In this document: positions 7,162-13,738 of the stretch, one piece after another
How positions within the stretch are numbered: the stretch's first letter is position 1
How the letters are laid out: every line of letters begins with the position of its first letter
Origin: an uncultured Bacilli bacterium
GTDB taxonomy: Bacteria; Bacillota_I; Bacilli_A; RF39; UBA660
Assembly (NCBI GenBank): GCA_910578855.1
Contig: CAJTRV010000022.1
Location: 1-23,557, forward strand
Direction of reading: 5' to 3'
Length of the DNA: 23,557 nt
Notes under the pieces: generated by a model
Databases searched by the model: none
What the model was told of the DNA's origin: nothing
The model's input: the letters and a program-made list of their open reading frames with translations, nothing else
Position numbers and translations under genes: made by a program

Positions 7162-8778
7162 ATGCAGGGAGAAAATTTAAACTTACATTTTAATAATGAA
7201 ATTATCTATGAAAATGCAAACTTTCTTATTCAGGATATGGATAAGGTAGGGATTGTTGGTGTGAATGGTGCCGGGAAAACGACCCTTTTTAAAGTGATTT
7301 TAAAAGAGCAAGAATTATCTACTGGAAAAATAAAAATACCCAAAGGAAAAAGAATCGGATATTTGCCACAAGAAATTAAAGTTGATGGTGATATTACTGT
7401 TTGGGAATATTTGATGCAAGCTCGTCCCATCGACCTCTTAAATCAGGAATTAACCAGTTTATATGATCAAGTCGCTAGTGAACAAAATATTAATCGGCAA
7501 CATAAATTGTTGAAAAAAATTGGTAATATTCAAGACCAATTAGAGTATTATGATTGTTATCAAGCTGAAACAATATTATTTGAAATTATTACGAAGATGA
7601 ATATTGATGAACAGTTGCTAGATCTTCGCCTTATGGAATTATCGGGTGGTCAGAAGTCTAAAATTGCTTTTGCCCATTTGTTATATTCAAAACCAGAGAT
7701 TTTGCTATTGGATGAACCAACCAATCACTTAGATCAAGATACGAGAGAATATATAACGGACTATTTAAAGCATTATCAAGGAATGGTTTTAATCATTTCC
7801 CATGATATCAGTTTTATTGATGCCATTGTCAACAAAATTATGTATATTGATAAAGTTGAGAAAAAAATTACCGTGTATGAAGGTGATTATAAAACTTATC
7901 AGAAGAAAGTGAAGCAGCAGAAAGATTTGAAAAAACGTCTTATTGAAAAACAGGAAAAAGAGGAACAAAAACTTCGTGATATTGTATTATTGTATTCCAA
8001 TTCATCTGGAAAGAGAAAACGAATGGCGCAAAGCAGGGAAAAACAATTAGCCAAAATGACAAAGCAACGAATAACAAAAGATAAGGAATATAAACGGGTA
8101 AAATTAAATATTTGTCCTGCTCGTGAAGGGTCAAAAATTCCTGTTAAAGTCAATGATATAACATTTTCTTATCGAGAAGATAGTGACTTGATTCATAATT
8201 TATCGTTTATGATTCAAAATCGTGAACGGTTTTTGATTGTTGGCCATAACGGGGTTGGGAAAAGTACGTTATTAAAATTACTAGTTGGTCAATTAACCCC
8301 TTCTAATGGAAAGATATGGTTTGGAAGTAAAACTGATATTGCTTATTATGCTCAGGAACAGGAATTATTAGTTTCTGAAAAAACAATATTAGAAAATGTC
8401 GATACCCAAGGGTACAGTGAAAAAGAACTGCGAACAGTTCTTGGAAGCTTTTTGTTTCATGGTGATGATGTTTTTAAAAAGGTTGCAATCTTATCACCAG
8501 GAGAAAAGGCCCGGGTAAGTCTTTGTAAAATCATGTTACAAAAAGCCAATTTATTATTACTTGATGAACCAACCAATCATTTAGATCCAGAAACCCAAGC
8601 ACTCATTGCTGAAAACTTTAAAAATTATCAGGGAACGATCATTGTTGTTAGTCATAATCCTGCTTTTGTTGATGCGATTGGAATTGATCGAATGTTATTA
8701 TTGCCTAGTGGTAAAATTGTAAACTATAATGTCGATACTGTACAAAAATATTATTTAGAAAATACCGCTAATCAATAG
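7162..8778 (+). CDS. ABC-F family ATPase
   Basis: A 538-residue soluble protein with two ABC ATPase domains and no membrane domain, as in the ABC-F group that acts at the ribosomal E site. Domain 1 has Walker A GVNGAGKTT (33-41), signature LSGGQKSK and Walker B ILLLDEPTNHLD. A basic, charged linker rich in Lys/Gln/Glu follows (about 235-315), matching the P-site tRNA interaction motif region. Domain 2 has GHNGVGKST (361-369), a variant signature LSPGEKAR and LLLLDEPTNHLD. Members range from translation factors (EttA, YkpA, YdiF types) to antibiotic-resistance factors (Vga, Msr, OptrA types), and I cannot separate these by eye. There is no C-terminal coiled-coil extension. Its last 11 bp overlap the convergent ddl gene and no terminator is visible between them. 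Confidence 0.92.
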   Translation: MQGENLNLHFNNEIIYENANFLIQDMDKVGIVGVNGAGKTTLFKVILKEQELSTGKIKIPKGKRIGYLPQEIKVDGDITVWEYLMQARPIDLLNQELTSLYDQVASEQNINRQHKLLKKIGNIQDQLEYYDCYQAETILFEIITKMNIDEQLLDLRLMELSGGQKSKIAFAHLLYSKPEILLLDEPTNHLDQDTREYITDYLKHYQGMVLIISHDISFIDAIVNKIMYIDKVEKKITVYEGDYKTYQKKVKQQKDLKKRLIEKQEKEEQKLRDIVLLYSNSSGKRKRMAQSREKQLAKMTKQRITKDKEYKRVKLNICPAREGSKIPVKVNDITFSYREDSDLIHNLSFMIQNRERFLIVGHNGVGKSTLLKLLVGQLTPSNGKIWFGSKTDIAYYAQEQELLVSEKTILENVDTQGYSEKELRTVLGSFLFHGDDVFKKVAILSPGEKARVSLCKIMLQKANLLLLDEPTNHLDPETQALIAENFKNYQGTIIVVSHNPAFVDAIGIDRMLLLPSGKIVNYNVDTVQKYYLENTANQ

Positions 8779-9763
8779 CATTTTCAATTAATGTAGTAAT
8801 TAAATTTTGGTAGTCAAGACCACTATATTCAAATAGTTTAGGAAACATACTAATGGATGTAAATCCTGGAATTGTATTAATTTCATTTAAATAAATTTGT
8901 TGACTTTCTTTTTCTAAGAAAAAATCAATACGAGCAAATCCTTGGTTTCCTAATAATTTAAATAATTGTTTACTATAAGTTTGAATTTTTGTTGTATGAT
9001 CTTCAGAAATAGTAGCTGGAATAATAAGCTCGGCATTATCATTTTGGTATTTTGTTTCATAATCATAGAAGTGGTCTATTGTTTTGATTTCACCAACGGC
9101 ACCCGTAATTGCTCCATTATTATATAATATAGCACATTCCAGTTCTTTTCCTTGAATAAAGGGTTCTACCAATAATTGTTTGGCATAGACTCCAGCTTTT
9201 TTGATTGCTTGATCTAAGTCACTGATTGTATTGACAACTTCTATTCCGATGGAAGATCCTTCTGTCATTGGTTTTACAATCACAGGGAAATCTAAAACAT
9301 TACTAACTTCTTCAACCATATAATCATCTTTATCAATTACGACAAAGGGTAGGGTAGGAATATTAATTTGAGTTGCAAGCATTTTTGTATAAGATTTATT
9401 CATTGCAATCCCACTTGCTACTGCACTACAACCAACGTATGGAATTTGAAATAATTCTAACATTCCTTGTAGACGTCCATCCTCCCCATTTTTCCCATGT
9501 AAAATTGGGAATACAACATCGAAATATTGTAAATATTTTATGACATTAAAAATGATATCATCTTCGTGGTTTTGACACCATTGCTTATTACTTAATTGTG
9601 CGAAATCATCATGGAATTTATACCAAAGATTGTCTTTACTAATGTATATATATGATACTTTAAATAAATTTTGATCGATATGCTTGGCAATACTTTCTGC
9701 CGATTTTATTGAAACGGAATGTTCATTCGAATTTCCCCCAAATAAAATTAAAATTTCTTTCAT
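8768..9763 (-). CDS. ddl: D-alanine--D-alanine ligase
   Basis: Ddl joins two D-alanines with ATP in the cytoplasm to make the terminal dipeptide of peptidoglycan precursors. The 331 residues fit the family. The N-terminal LFGGNSNEHSVSI motif is followed by FPILHGKNGEDGRLQG, the ATP-grasp loop KPMTEGSSIGIEV and the metal-binding end NEINTIPGFTSISMFPKL. In the omega loop the sequence DYETKY ends with Tyr239. Dipeptide ligases carry Tyr here, while D-lactate ligases of naturally vancomycin-resistant bacteria have Phe, so normal D-Ala-D-Ala ends are predicted. The start is fixed by GGTGAT three bases before the ATG. It is divergent from a small gene at 9842, with a 16-bp palindrome between the two promoters. 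Its stop lies inside the ABC-F gene. Confidence 0.96.
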   Translation of the reverse strand: MKEILILFGGNSNEHSVSIKSAESIAKHIDQNLFKVSYIYISKDNLWYKFHDDFAQLSNKQWCQNHEDDIIFNVIKYLQYFDVVFPILHGKNGEDGRLQGMLELFQIPYVGCSAVASGIAMNKSYTKMLATQINIPTLPFVVIDKDDYMVEEVSNVLDFPVIVKPMTEGSSIGIEVVNTISDLDQAIKKAGVYAKQLLVEPFIQGKELECAILYNNGAITGAVGEIKTIDHFYDYETKYQNDNAELIIPATISEDHTTKIQTYSKQLFKLLGNQGFARIDFFLEKESQQIYLNEINTIPGFTSISMFPKLFEYSGLDYQNLITTLIENAID

Positions 9764-9766
9764 TTT

Positions 9767-9784
9767 ATCACCTACTTAACTATA
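9767..9784 (-). promoter_or_regulatory. ddl -10 and 5'-terminal ribosome site
   Basis: On the minus strand TATAGT (9784-9779), then 6 nt, then GGTGAT (9772-9767), 3 nt and ATG (9763). The expected mRNA start falls at the ribosome site. The -35 position falls within the neighbouring palindrome and is not a consensus match. Confidence 0.5.
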
Positions 9785-9793
9785 TGAAAAAAG

Positions 9794-9809
9794 TGATAAT
9801 ATATTATCA
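9794..9809 (+). promoter_or_regulatory. 16-bp palindrome between divergent promoters
   Basis: TGATAATATATTATCA is a perfect inverted repeat. It covers the -35 area of both ddl (leftward) and the small gene at 9842 (rightward), so a bound protein could control both. AT-rich palindromes of this sort resemble sites of Fur/PerR-type or MarR-type regulators only in a general way. Low sequence complexity makes chance occurrence possible. Confidence 0.4.
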
Positions 9810-9818
9810 TAATAATCA

Positions 9819-9838
9819 TATAATGTAGTGTAGGTGGT
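9819..9838 (+). promoter_or_regulatory. -10 and ribosome site of the 81-residue protein gene
   Basis: TATAAT (9819-9824), 8 nt, GGTGGT (9833-9838), 3 nt, ATG (9842). The predicted leader is about 10 nt. The -35 area overlaps the palindrome at 9794-9809. Confidence 0.5.
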
Positions 9839-9841
9839 AAG

Positions 9842-10087
9842 ATGTCTTTTTTTGAATTGCCTCCCCGAACATTGACTATTATTGCTGTGATTTTCGGATA
9901 TTTAATGATTGATGATTTAACTGCAGTAGAGCAAAATTCCTTGGGAAATTTTTTAATGTTAATTGGGCAAATGTTAGAGACAAATTCTGCCCAACAACAA
10001 TTGTTTAACAGTAAAATTACCGATAAAAGACTAGAAATATTAGAAAAAAACTATGAGGAGCTGTTAAATTATATCAAAAGAGCGTAA
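9842..10087 (+). CDS. Conserved small protein of unknown function
   Basis: An 81-residue protein beginning MSFFELPPRTLTIIAVIFGY, with one moderately hydrophobic N-terminal segment (about 10-24). IDDLTAVEQNSLGNFLMLIGQMLETNSAQQQ follows, then a charged helical tail. From memory, very similar short proteins with an IDDL...EQN-LGN-LML pattern are common and unnamed in Clostridia and related gut Firmicutes, so it is probably a real conserved family. I know no function for it. It is divergent from ddl and alone in its transcript as far as I can see. The downstream stretch 10083-10105 has only a weak AT hairpin. Confidence 0.75.
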   Translation: MSFFELPPRTLTIIAVIFGYLMIDDLTAVEQNSLGNFLMLIGQMLETNSAQQQLFNSKITDKRLEILEKNYEELLNYIKRA

Positions 10088-10120
10088 AATAGGACTTTTT
10101 ATTTTGAAATAACTTGTAAC

Positions 10121-10147
10121 TTGTCTTAAATTATGATATCTTATAAT
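10121..10147 (+). promoter_or_regulatory. Possible promoter of the zinc-ribbon gene
   Basis: TTGTCT (10121-10126) and TATAAT (10142-10147) are 15 bp apart, shorter than ideal. Transcription from here would give a leader of about 80 nt ending in the consensus ribosome site AAAGGAGG (10219-10226). The leader contains no structure I recognise. Confidence 0.4.
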
Positions 10148-10233
10148 TGGTTTAAACGAGTATTAGTGTCATTCCTTTTATATTTGGAGTCAGCTTATAA
10201 CAATTAAATCAAATATTAAAAGGAGGTAAGACC

Positions 10234-10494
10234 ATGAAAGAAACAATGCAAGATATTACAATCGTATGTAAAGATTGTGGTGAAGAATTTATTTTTACCG
10301 TTGGAGAACAAAAGTTTTTTAAAGAAAAAGGGTTGGAACATAATCCTGTAAGATGTAAAGCATGTCGTGATAAAAAACGTGCTAATAACGACAGAAATAA
10401 TAACCCTAGGTTCAGCGATTATTCTGATAACAATAGTACTGATAACAATAGTTCTGGTAATAATAATTCTGATAATTATTCAGAAAATAATTAA
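10234..10494 (+). CDS. Zinc-ribbon protein with Asn/Ser/Asp-rich tail
   Basis: An 86-residue protein. Residues about 8-50 form a probable zinc ribbon (the treble-clef 'probable zinc-ribbon' family) with CKDC and, 25 residues later, CKAC around GEEFIFTVGEQKFF and the short RDKKR basic end. Four cysteines are in place to hold one zinc. The last about 30 residues are low-complexity, almost only Asn, Ser, Asp and a few Tyr, encoded by imperfect GATAACAATAGT-like repeats, so the tail can vary in length by slippage. The family is common in Firmicutes and has no firm function; nucleic-acid binding is often assumed. It has a perfect AAAGGAGG ribosome site and ends at a strong terminator shared with the convergent lipoprotein gene. 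Confidence 0.85.
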   Translation: MKETMQDITIVCKDCGEEFIFTVGEQKFFKEKGLEHNPVRCKACRDKKRANNDRNNNPRFSDYSDNNSTDNNSSGNNNSDNYSENN

Positions 10495-10500
10495 TCAACC

Positions 10501-10529
10501 AAAAAATACACTGAGAGGTGTATTTTTTT
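10501..10529. terminator. Bidirectional terminator
   Basis: AAAAAATACAC (10501-10511) pairs with GTGTATTTTTT (10518-10528) around TGAGAG. Both strands end in a T run, so it serves the zinc-ribbon gene and the convergent lipoprotein gene. Confidence 0.9.
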
Positions 10530-10535
10530 AAACCT

Positions 10536-11267
10536 TTATATTGCTTTGTATTGGTGGTTAATAATATAAGTAAGGTTTCCTGTTTCTTGTTCATTATCAT
10601 AACTGGGAATGATTGAAGTAAACATTCCATATTTGTTGGTAAATGAAATTCGATAGTTGAAGTAATCTTTTCGAGAATTCATTCTGAAAATAATCTGTTT
10701 TTTTGAGGGAATATTTTTTGTTTCATAAATCAAATCAATATCATGGTAGCTACCATTTTGATATTCTACTTTATGAACTTGTAAACTTATCAGGGGTTGT
10801 TGACTAATAAGTGAAAAATATTGTGTGACATTATCAATTTTAACGAATAGATCGTTCTCGTTTTCTTTATATTTTGTTAGTTCACTTATTGTATAATAAT
10901 TTTTATTCTGATATGTTTTTGATAAATTGTGAAGTGAAGTCCTTAATTTTTTGATCGTTTTTTGATTATTAGAGTAAAAGATATCAGTTCCGACTTGGTA
11001 TTTTATTTTATTATCATTAGAAATTTGAAAGATATGAATATTATCTTTGGTTGTAATGGTAAGAGTATTATCATTTTTAACATTTATTTCTCGTTTTGAT
11101 AGTGATAATTGTTCAATATATTTTAATATATCATCATAATCGGTTTTCAATACTGTAATTTGGTTATCCCTAATCGAAGTTATCTCTTTTTTGTTAAATG
11201 TTAATTTAGATGTGCAACCAGTTATGAATAAGAGTGTTAAGAAAATTAAGAAAATAGTTTTTTTCAT
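10536..11267 (-). CDS. Predicted lipoprotein of unknown function
   Basis: A 243-residue exported lipoprotein. It has a basic N-terminus, a hydrophobic stretch and the lipobox ITGC with the lipidated Cys at residue 18. The mature part is rich in Lys, Asn, Ile and Tyr with alternating polar/hydrophobic stretches that suggest beta structure, attached to the outer face of the membrane. I recognise no domain. GAGGTGACCT before the ATG gives the start. A TATAAT (minus strand, 11290-11285) lies close upstream. It follows the cotJ operon on the same strand but a terminator separates them, so there is no evidence that it is a spore protein. Confidence 0.8.
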   Translation of the reverse strand: MKKTIFLIFLTLLFITGCTSKLTFNKKEITSIRDNQITVLKTDYDDILKYIEQLSLSKREINVKNDNTLTITTKDNIHIFQISNDNKIKYQVGTDIFYSNNQKTIKKLRTSLHNLSKTYQNKNYYTISELTKYKENENDLFVKIDNVTQYFSLISQQPLISLQVHKVEYQNGSYHDIDLIYETKNIPSKKQIIFRMNSRKDYFNYRISFTNKYGMFTSIIPSYDNEQETGNLTYIINHQYKAI

Positions 11268-11302
11268 AGGTCACCTCATCTATTATTATATATTTATGTC
11301 AT

Positions 11303-11329
11303 AAAAAAATACTTGTTGTAAGTATTTTT
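11303..11329 (-). terminator. Terminator of the cotJ operon
   Basis: On the minus strand AAAAATACTT (11329-11320) pairs with AAGTATTTTT (11314-11305) around a 5-nt loop, followed by further T. It overlaps the cotJC stop codon (11330-11328). Confidence 0.85.
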
Positions 11330-11885
11330 ATTTTAAATTATCTAAATAGTAGTTTCTAAGTTCTTTAAATCTTTGGTAGTGTACGATTTCTCGTTGTCTT
11401 AGAAATGATAATGGCCCTAAGATATCCGGATCATTGGTTAAATCCATTAAATGCTCATAAGTATCTCTTGCTCGTTGTTCAGCCGCCATGTTGCTTTCTA
11501 AATTAGAAATAGGATTTCCACTGGTTTTAATATATGCCATTGTAAAAGGTACACCATTGGCATCGGTTGGAAATAAATCACGTCCAAATTGAGCGTAATG
11601 TGTATCGAGTCCTGCTGCTTTTAGTTCTTCGATGGTTGCATCTTTCATTAGTTGATATAACATGGTTGAAATTATTTCAACATGCGCCAGTTCCTCGCTT
11701 CCTATATCCGTTAGAAGCGCTTTTCCACGATCATCTGGCATTGTATATCGTTGGTTTAAATATTGCCAAGCAGCTGCTAGTTCCCCAGCTGGACCTCCGT
11801 ATTGTGTTAAGATTGTTTTCGCCATTTTTAAATCTTTTTTACGAATATTTACAGGATACTGTAATCTTTTTTGATATGCCCACAT
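11328..11885 (-). CDS. cotJC: Spore coat protein CotJC (manganese-catalase family)
   Basis: CotJC is a ferritin-like, manganese-catalase-family component of the spore coat. The 185 residues begin with the characteristic MWAYQKRLQYPV and continue with AKTILTQYGGPAGELAAAWQYLNQRY, DIGSEELAHVEIISTM and EQRARDTYEHL, then a closing REIVHYQRF. The Glu and Glu-x-x-His residues that bind the di-manganese centre are present (GELAAA, EELAH, EQRA, EIVH). Its start follows GAAAGGAG, 15 bp after the upstream cotJA/cotJB gene, so the two are one operon. Expression in the mother cell under sigma E is expected from Bacillus. This gene is the best evidence that the organism sporulates. Confidence 0.96.
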   Translation of the reverse strand: MWAYQKRLQYPVNIRKKDLKMAKTILTQYGGPAGELAAAWQYLNQRYTMPDDRGKALLTDIGSEELAHVEIISTMLYQLMKDATIEELKAAGLDTHYAQFGRDLFPTDANGVPFTMAYIKTSGNPISNLESNMAAEQRARDTYEHLMDLTNDPDILGPLSFLRQREIVHYQRFKELRNYYLDNLK

Positions 11886-11900
11886 ATTCTTCTCCTTTCT

Positions 11901-12362
11901 TTACATCTCCCAAGGCCATGGTGACTCATTCCAAGACCAAGGATAGCGGTTTGTTGCCTCACTATTGACTGTGAGTGGTCCAAAATTATTTTCGTATTGT
12001 GTGATTGCACGATCGGCTTCAATTCGATACTGATTATAGAGTTCAATCATTGCTTTATCATTCGGAAAGTTATCTAAGTAGAGATTAAGATCATGTGCAG
12101 CAAATGTTAAAGCATCTACATAAATGAGTAATTGTTCCCGTTCATTTAAAGGTTCAACATCTAATGGTTTAGAAATCTTATATTGATTATAGAGGCCTGG
12201 TGACATATTTCCGCGAATAAAACCTTGATATGCCTCATATAAGTCAGACGGTTTTTCTTGCGGTGTATATAGACATTTATTAAAATTCATATTGCCTACT
12301 GGATTAGGAGTAGTAGGTTGATTTGTGAAATAATTTTGGAAATTCATTATTTTATTATCCAT
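11901..12362 (-). CDS. Fused CotJA-CotJB spore coat protein
   Basis: A single 153-residue frame that contains both small cotJ products. Residues about 31-66 match CotJA (LYTPQEKPSDLYEAYQGFI, then RGNMSPGLYNQYK), the segment usually encoded as a separate short protein. Residues about 73-153 match CotJB: LLIYVDALTFAAHDLNLYLD, the YENNFGPLT stretch, and the closing WSWNESPWPWEM. In Bacillus and Clostridia cotJA and cotJB are, to my knowledge, separate adjacent genes; here no stop or start separates them. The N-terminus (1-30) is Asn/Pro-rich and unstructured. The ATG at 12362 is preceded by AAGGAGG; a longer frame from a TTG at 12380 would swallow that site. cotJC follows. Confidence 0.88.
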   Translation of the reverse strand: MDNKIMNFQNYFTNQPTTPNPVGNMNFNKCLYTPQEKPSDLYEAYQGFIRGNMSPGLYNQYKISKPLDVEPLNEREQLLIYVDALTFAAHDLNLYLDNFPNDKAMIELYNQYRIEADRAITQYENNFGPLTVNSEATNRYPWSWNESPWPWEM

Positions 12363-12381
12363 AATTTCCTCCTTCAACAAT

Positions 12382-12389
12382 ATGGTATG
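12382..12389 (-). promoter_or_regulatory. Possible sigma-E -10 of the cotJ operon
   Basis: The minus strand reads CATACCAT, close to the sigma-E -10 (CATACAMT in Bacillus), with transcription predicted near 12375 just before the AAGGAGG. The upstream ATA-rich CTATAT is a weak -35 and not at ideal spacing. A GTGGGA-AAG-TCTCAC hairpin lies farther upstream (12427-12441) with unknown role. Confidence 0.4.
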
Positions 12390-12501
12390 ATAATTATTAG
12401 ATATAGAATGGGTAAATAACCAAGATGTGGGAAAGTCTCACGAAATTTATCATTTAGAAATAGTTATTTAATTGTTTTTGCTATATTTTTTTTAATAGTA
12501 C

Positions 12502-12530
12502 TTGTCAAATTCAATCTTTTTTGATAAAAT
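12502..12530 (+). promoter_or_regulatory. tRNA-His promoter
   Basis: TTGTCA (12502-12507), 17 bp, then TGA-TAAAAT (12522-12530), an extended -10. Transcription would start about 8 nt before the tRNA. Confidence 0.75.
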
Positions 12531-12544
12531 AAACTAGTACATAT

Positions 12545-12621
12545 GGCGGTATTGGTGAAGTGGTTAACACGGTTGACTGTGACTCAATTATGCAAGGGTT
12601 CGAATCCCTTATGCCGCCCCA
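12545..12621 (+). tRNA. tRNA-His (anticodon GUG), CCA encoded
   Basis: The cloverleaf folds with the anticodon loop CTGTGAC giving GTG, a T-arm AGGGTTCGAATCCCT and an encoded 3' CCA (12619-12621). The acceptor stem has the extra 5' G (12545) opposite C73 (12618) that is the identity mark of histidine tRNAs, and one T:G wobble. It stands alone, not in a cluster. tRNA 3' ends are common integration sites, and the accessory region starts right after it. Confidence 0.97.
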
Positions 12622-12660
12622 TTTATTAAGCAATCTAACTTTTAAGGTTGTAATATATAG

Positions 12661-12699
12661 ATAAACTGAGCAATCTTAATGGATTACTCAGTTTTTTTT
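12661..12699 (+). terminator. tRNA-His terminator
   Basis: AAACTGAG-C-AATC (12663-12675) pairs with GATT-A-CTCAGTTT (12682-12694) with one C/A mismatch and is followed by T to 12699. Confidence 0.88.
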
Positions 12700-12703
12700 G
12701 ATG

Positions 12704-12721
12704 TATAAACGAACGTTTATA
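12704..12721 (+). promoter_or_regulatory. Operator-like inverted repeat upstream of a TATAAT
   Basis: TATAAACG-AA-CGTTTATA is a perfect 8+8 inverted repeat. A TATAAT lies 10 bp downstream (12732-12737), so the repeat covers the expected -35. A further AACGTTTAT half-site lies at 12764-12772. The only following frame before the methyltransferase is the weak ORF at 12806. Confidence 0.4.
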
Positions 12722-12805
12722 TAAAAAGTTATATAATATATGTGAATTTAGTAATTTAAAATTAACGTTTATTAGTGGTTTGTATTTGGCGTAAAAGATA
12801 CGAAT

Positions 12806-12997
12806 GTGAATTATTTGGAGCCACATAGATTTATTATTAAAGTAAATGATTATTGTATCGGGTTGTTGTATTATGATAATTTGAACTTATATTTGTTTGA
12901 TAGAGTGACATCAATTACAGTAGTAAGATTGAAAGATTTAATTCACTATTTAAAGGTGAGAAAATTAGATTATGAGAAAGAAGTTAGACATAGATAG
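12806..12997 (+). CDS. Weak small ORF, possibly a gene remnant
   Basis: A 63-residue frame from GTG at 12806 with no ribosome site before it. The frame stays open upstream to a TAG near 12773, so the first residues may be debris of a longer protein. The predicted product is rich in Tyr, Leu and Ile (VNDYCIGLLYYDNLNLYLFDR), soluble or peripheral, and resembles no family that I know. An operator-like repeat and a TATAAT lie upstream. It may be a truncated gene, consistent with decayed sequence elsewhere in this AT-rich region. The remaining sequence to 13057 shows nothing else. Confidence 0.3.
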   Translation: MNYLEPHRFIIKVNDYCIGLLYYDNLNLYLFDRVTSITVVRLKDLIHYLKVRKLDYEKEVRHR

Positions 12998-13057
12998 CCA
13001 TTGATAAATAAGAAATTTAAAAGCAAAGAAGAAGATAACACTAGAACAATGAATAAG

Positions 13058-13066
13058 TGATATAAT
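13058..13066 (+). promoter_or_regulatory. Extended -10 of the methyltransferase gene
   Basis: TGA-TATAAT (13058-13066), the same extended -10 as at typA, without a clear -35. The ribosome site AGAGGGG (13072-13078) follows and ATG is at 13088. Confidence 0.6.
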
Positions 13067-13087
13067 GTATTAGAGGGGCATTATTGT

Positions 13088-13738
13088 ATGAATGATAAGA
13101 AAGCTATGACAATTGATACTTATGACAAAGTGGCAAGTAAGTATAACGAGTTATATAGTGATATTTATTACATGGAAGAATTGAATAAGTTTATTAATTT
13201 ATTAAACAATAAAGACTTAGTATTAGATGTTGGTTGTGGTAATGGTCTTGTTTCTGATTATTTAGAACGAAGCGGAATGAATGTAACTGCCATAGATACA
13301 TCACAGAGTATGCTAGATATTAGTAAAAAACGAAATAATAAAATTAGTTATTTCAAAATGGATGTTAGAGATTTAAACTTTAGAGAGTTAAGTTTTAATG
13401 CGATTTTTTGTTATGCAGTTTTGATACATATAGATAAATTAGAAACATTTAAAGTATTAGAACAATTTTATAAATTACTTAAGCCAAATGGAATATTATT
13501 TATAAATGTTATGGAAGAAAAAGAACCTGACGAAAATATGATTGTTGTTGAAAGTTTAGATAACCGATATAAAACATGGTTTCAATATTACAATAAAAAA
13601 GAACTTACTAATTTATTAAAAGAAATAGGGTTTAGTATTATAGAGACAAGTGATAGAATATTTGATGATGAGGAATATAAAAACGAAGTACATTGTTATC
13701 TTAGAAATGAGTTTAGTATATATGCAAAAAAAGAGTAA
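13088..13738 (+). CDS. SAM-dependent methyltransferase (class I)
   Basis: A 216-residue class I methyltransferase of the UbiE/type-11/12 kind. SAM-binding motif I is VLDVGCGNG (45-53). The acidic residue after strand 2 is in VTAIDTSQSML, motif II/III is KMDVRDLNF, and motif IV lies in NAIFCYAVLIHI. LLKPNGILFINVMEE follows. The N-terminal TYDKVASKYNELYSD is typical of small-molecule methyltransferases. The substrate is not predictable. Codon use includes more AGA for arginine than the flanking core genes and the region is AT-rich, so the gene may have been acquired, yet its promoter has the local extended -10. Decayed sequence follows it directly. Confidence 0.9.
   Translation: MNDKKAMTIDTYDKVASKYNELYSDIYYMEELNKFINLLNNKDLVLDVGCGNGLVSDYLERSGMNVTAIDTSQSMLDISKKRNNKISYFKMDVRDLNFRELSFNAIFCYAVLIHIDKLETFKVLEQFYKLLKPNGILFINVMEEKEPDENMIVVESLDNRYKTWFQYYNKKELTNLLKEIGFSIIETSDRIFDDEEYKNEVHCYLRNEFSIYAKKE

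Noticed and set aside
9001..9060. A D-Ala-D-Lac (vancomycin-resistance type) ligase
   Set aside because: The omega-loop position that decides specificity is Tyr (DYETKY), not Phe as in D-lactate ligases, and no vanH/vanX-like genes are nearby.
11567..11968. 133-residue plus-strand frame
   Set aside because: It is antisense to the well-supported cotJC and CotJA/CotJB genes and resembles no protein.
12599..12621. A complete second tRNA near 13751, suggested by the TTCGA and CCA
   Set aside because: The sequence before TTCGA (GACTTA) does not pair with the sequence after the loop, and no anticodon arm can be placed upstream; only a 3'-end likeness remains.
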